DNA of 64,000 nt from Bacteroidota bacterium (GTDB lineage: Bacteria; Bacteroidota; Bacteroidia; Chitinophagales; Chitinophagaceae). Below are positions 61,154 to 64,000 of the stretch, piece after piece; position 1 is the first letter of the stretch; every line of letters starts with the position of its first letter. The stretch covers positions 62,001 through 126,000 of the forward strand of contig JAEWJK010000006.1 of the NCBI GenBank assembly GCA_023386555.1. Reading direction: 5' to 3'. The notes beneath the pieces are model-generated. The model ran no database searches. It saw only the letters and a list, made by a program, of their open reading frames with translations, and was not told where the DNA came from. The translations under genes were made by a program, and so were the position numbers.

Positions 61154-61498
61154 CTAAACTGCAAATGAACTTCCACATCCACAAGTTGTACTTGCATTTG
61201 GATTATTAAACGTAAATCCACGACTGTTTAATCCACCCTGCCAATCTATCTTCATACCATATAAATATATTTGGTGGCTTGGATTTAGCAAAACAGGTAT
61301 TCCTTCCACTTCATATTGTTCGTCACCTTCCTGCAGATCATCAAACCCAAGTACATAACTTAAACCGCTGCAACCTCCACCTTTTACTCCAATTCTAAGT
61401 TTTTTACTGAAATCAAAACTCTCCTCACCCATCAATCTTTTGATCTCGGCGATAGCACTTTCTGTAAAGCTCACCGGTATTTGTTGTGTAGTTTCCAT
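61154..61498 (-). CDS. HesB/IscA-family iron-sulfur carrier
   Basis: 114 residues from the ATG at 61498 (METTQQIPVSFTESA). The ORF opens five codons earlier, but the promoter at 61517-61545 predicts transcription from about 61510, which excludes that start. A-type carriers pass Fe-S clusters to target proteins. The three conserved cysteines are present: Cys in GGCSGLSYV and the pair in TCGCGSSF at the C-terminus. It stands alone. SufA, ErpA or IscA cannot be told apart by sequence here. Confidence 0.93.
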   Translation of the reverse strand: METTQQIPVSFTESAIAEIKRLMGEESFDFSKKLRIGVKGGGCSGLSYVLGFDDLQEGDEQYEVEGIPVLLNPSHQIYLYGMKIDWQGGLNSRGFTFNNPNASTTCGCGSSFAV

Positions 61499-61516
61499 AA
61501 TTCGATTTTTCAATTA

Positions 61517-61545
61517 CAAATTTAGCAGTCCAAACACTTCACCAA
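61517..61545 (-). promoter_or_regulatory. Promoter of the IscA-like gene
   Basis: On the minus strand TTG, an 18-bp spacer, then TAAATTTG, matching TTG / TAnnTTTG. Confidence 0.65.
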
Positions 61546-61655
61546 TCCTTCGTTTATTTCGTTAAACGGAAAAGATTTACAAAACCTACAATACAAATAG
61601 TTCTTTAACAGTAATATACCCTTGCCTGTTTCCTTATTTTTACAAAAATTAGTAG

Positions 61656-62168
61656 ATGGACAGTATAATTATATACATATTAGTGGCTGTAGCAGGTTTG
61701 ATTATAGGAGGTGTGGCAGTTAATTTATCCTGGGAAAAGAAAATGAAGAACCGTAAAATGTTCACCAGTACTGATGGATCTGCCAATATGCAACTTCAGT
61801 TACAGGCTTACGAAAGACTGGTGGTTTTGGTAGATAGAATAGCACTACCAAACCTCATCAGCCGTGTTGCACAATCAGATCTAAGTGCAAGGGAAATGCA
61901 GATGATCTTAACGAAAAACATTAGGGAAGAATTTGATTATAACATATCGCAGCAGATATTTGTATCACCCGATGCATGGAATTCCGTGAAGAATCTTAAA
62001 GAGCAAAATTTACTCACCATCAATCAACTGGCAAACATACTTCCACCGAATGCTTCCGGACTTGATCTGAATAAACAACTGCTTCAATATTTAATGAACG
62101 ACCGAAAAGGAACTTTACATGAGGTAGTGAGTGAAGTATTAAGTTACGAAGCAAAAAAACTGATCTAA
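61656..62168 (+). CDS. Membrane-anchored helical protein, unknown function
   Basis: 170 residues. One N-terminal membrane helix (IIIYILVAVAGLIIGGVAV) is followed by a soluble, helical cytosolic domain with QAYERLVVLVDRIALPNLISR and NIREEFDYNISQQIFVS. The segment repeats the look of a conserved Bacteroidota family of unknown function found beside acyl-CoA mutase genes. It lies 38 bp before the mutase gene in the same direction, so the two are probably cotranscribed. Confidence 0.75.
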   Translation: MDSIIIYILVAVAGLIIGGVAVNLSWEKKMKNRKMFTSTDGSANMQLQLQAYERLVVLVDRIALPNLISRVAQSDLSAREMQMILTKNIREEFDYNISQQIFVSPDAWNSVKNLKEQNLLTINQLANILPPNASGLDLNKQLLQYLMNDRKGTLHEVVSEVLSYEAKKLI

Positions 62169-62206
62169 AATCTTTCTGATTTATTGAATATTTTGCCACA
62201 ATTACC

Positions 62207-63757
62207 ATGGATAAAAAACTAACCGATAGCGGTATCGAAATAAAAAAAGTTTACACCTCATCTGATGTAACTACTTCTACGGAACTTCCGGGAGAATTTC
62301 CATTTACAAGAGGAGTACAACCTGATATGTACAGAGGCAAGCTCTGGACAATGAGGCAGTATGCAGGCTTTTCTACTGCAGAAGAAAGTAACAAACGATA
62401 TCATTATTTACTAAATCAGGGAGTTAGTGGTTTGAGTGTTGCATTTGATCTGCCAACACAAATCGGCTACGATAGTGATCATGCTCTTGCTGAAGGTGAA
62501 GTAGGAAAAGTCGGTGTTGCCATCGACAGCATTGAAGACATGCAAAGGCTTTTTGATGGAATTAAACTGCAAGATGTTTCCACTTCAATGACGATTAATG
62601 CAACAGGATACATTCTTCTTTCATTGTATGTTGCATTAGCAAAACAACAAGGTGCCGATCTGAAAAAAATATCCGGCACTATTCAGAATGATATATTGAA
62701 AGAGTATGCTGCAAGAGGCACTTATATCTATCCTCCAAAACCTTCAATGAGAATCATCACTGATATTTTTGAATGGTGCAGTAAAGAATTACCCAAATGG
62801 AACACCATCTCTATATCTGGCTATCATATTCGTGAAGCAGGAAGCACTGCTGTACAGGAAGTAGCTTTTACATTAAGCAATGGTAAAGCTTATGTACAGG
62901 CTGCACTGGAAAAAGGATTAGATATAAACGTCTTTGGTAAACGGCTTTCTTTCTTCTTTAATGCACATAACAATCTGTTTGAGGAAATAGCCAAATTCAG
63001 GGCTGCAAGAAGAATGTGGGCTAAGATGATGAAAGACCTTGGTGCCACTGATGAAAAAGCAATGATGCTCCGCTTTCACACACAAACCGGGGGAAGTACA
63101 TTAACAGCACAACAACCGCAGAATAATATTTCAAGAGTAACGATTCAAACTTTAGCAGCAGTGCTTGGCGGAACACAATCATTACACACCAACGGTTATG
63201 ATGAAGCATTAAGTTTACCTACTGAAGAGGCTGCAAGAATTGCATTAAGAACACAACAGATCGTAGCTTTTGAAAGTGGTGTTACAGATACTGTTGATCC
63301 CTTAGCTGGAAGTTACTTCATTGAAAATCTTACTGCAGAAGTTGAGAGTGAAGCATGGAAGCTTATAGAAAAAATTGATGCTATGGGTGGAAGCGTTTCG
63401 GCTATTGAACAAGGATTTATTCAAGATGAAATTGCCAGGAGTGCTTATGAATATCAAAAAGGAATTGAAAGCAAAGAAAAGATTATTGTAGGAGTAAATA
63501 AGTTTGAAGTAACCGAACAAAACACCACTCCTATTTTTAGAATAGATGATTCTATAAGAAATGTTCAATCTGAAAGACTAAGAAATCTCAGAGATAAGAG
63601 AAATAGCACTAAAGCCGATGAACAATTGGCTAATATTAGTAATGCTGCAAAAGAGGGATCGAACCTGATGCCTCATGTAATTTCAGCAGTAGAACATAAT
63701 TGCACCTTAGGTGAAATTGCTGATGAACTAAGGAAGATTTTTGGAGAATATAAATAA
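62207..63757 (+). CDS. Methylmalonyl-CoA mutase family, substrate-binding subunit
   Basis: 516 residues. It has only the TIM-barrel catalytic domain: LPGEFPFTRGVQPDMYRGKLW, GLSVAFDLPTQIGYDSDH, SISGYHIREAGSTAVQE, then RFHTQTGGSTLTAQQPQNN. The B12-binding domain (with DxHxxG) is absent, so a separate small subunit is needed, as in two-subunit acyl-CoA mutases. The reaction is expected to interconvert methylmalonyl-CoA or a similar branched acyl-CoA with its linear form. The substrate-defining residue (Tyr or Ile in related enzymes) was not settled. It lies downstream of a small membrane protein. Confidence 0.92.
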   Translation: MDKKLTDSGIEIKKVYTSSDVTTSTELPGEFPFTRGVQPDMYRGKLWTMRQYAGFSTAEESNKRYHYLLNQGVSGLSVAFDLPTQIGYDSDHALAEGEVGKVGVAIDSIEDMQRLFDGIKLQDVSTSMTINATGYILLSLYVALAKQQGADLKKISGTIQNDILKEYAARGTYIYPPKPSMRIITDIFEWCSKELPKWNTISISGYHIREAGSTAVQEVAFTLSNGKAYVQAALEKGLDINVFGKRLSFFFNAHNNLFEEIAKFRAARRMWAKMMKDLGATDEKAMMLRFHTQTGGSTLTAQQPQNNISRVTIQTLAAVLGGTQSLHTNGYDEALSLPTEEAARIALRTQQIVAFESGVTDTVDPLAGSYFIENLTAEVESEAWKLIEKIDAMGGSVSAIEQGFIQDEIARSAYEYQKGIESKEKIIVGVNKFEVTEQNTTPIFRIDDSIRNVQSERLRNLRDKRNSTKADEQLANISNAAKEGSNLMPHVISAVEHNCTLGEIADELRKIFGEYK

Positions 63758-63983
63758 CTAATTAGCTTTTGCCCCTTGAAGAATTAACCAGCAGTAAAGA
63801 CTCTTTTCTGCTTTGGTAATGCCTGCTAAATCCTATCATTTTATACACATAACGGTTCAGAATAATTTCTGGAACAGACTTTGACATTTCATTAAACAGA
63901 AAGAGAATTTACCCTGCTTTATCCGAAGAAAGGCACTTGCAATAGGAAGGAAAAACTTTATAGGAACTTAAAAACAGGGAACA

Positions 63984-64000
63984 ATGAAAAAGCTTTTAAT
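63984..64000 (+). CDS. Start of a further gene, cut by the window edge
   Basis: ATG at 63984 reads MKKLL up to the edge, after AACAGGGAAC that could act as a weak ribosome site. The Lys-rich then hydrophobic start suggests a signal peptide, but only 17 bases are available. Confidence 0.3.

Overview
The window is chromosomal DNA of a Bacteroidota bacterium, most likely family Chitinophagaceae; genus is not assignable by eye. Reasons: a fused SecDF, a PUR-like DUF3276 protein, an HU/CCDC81-type membrane protein, a GH92 mannosidase, many short lipoproteins, core promoters of the TTG / TAnnTTTG type, and weak or absent Shine-Dalgarno sequences. No rRNA, tRNA or CRISPR array was recognised.

Layout. 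1-25 kb is a housekeeping backbone with scattered secreted proteins: the 5' end of mutS2, fbaB, accD, smpB, a subtilisin-like protease with a DinB protein, prfB (with a programmed frameshift), a tricorn-like S41 protease, a TraB protein with an ECF sigma factor and membrane protein, arginine decarboxylase, rpmI-rplT, a DUF3276 protein and an ABC exporter. At 24.06 kb lies a glycosylasparaginase. 39.4-64 kb is backbone again: cutC and a GH92 mannosidase, serine dehydratase, a beta-lactamase-fold lipoprotein, an aminotransferase, an RlmK-type methyltransferase, the nusB-DUF1573-yajC-coaE group, groES-groEL, an HU/CCDC81 protein, secDF, an IscA-like protein and a methylmalonyl-CoA mutase subunit.

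Between them (about 25.08-39.04 kb) is an accessory island that separates the asparaginase from cutC-GH92, genes that would make sense together in N-glycan breakdown. The island holds a tyrosine recombinase, one intact and three broken REP-associated Y1 transposases (RAYTs), an XRE regulator and several clipped regulator tails, and six C-terminal tips of Rhs proteins. Each tip has the conserved Rhs core end (DYGARMYD..IGRW..IDP ... NP...DP.G) and then a different effector domain. Three carry HExxH zinc-protease motifs, one a possible JAMM-like motif, one a His/Cys pattern, and one is a frameshifted relative of polymorphic toxin type 23. Each is followed at once by a small gene: five lipoproteins and one membrane-anchored protein, probably immunity proteins. 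Five modules are tandem on the minus strand, and each is preceded by a large imperfect palindrome. The same palindromes, with stems that change on both arms together, sit next to the RAYT genes. The result looks like an array of palindrome-capped toxin/immunity cassettes and is the most unusual thing in the window.

Other points of interest: short repeat families scattered through intergenic DNA, a 14-bp tandem repeat open in all three forward frames, a duplicated 5' end of the S41 protease gene, and -7 promoter elements lying 6-7 bp before smpB and prfB.
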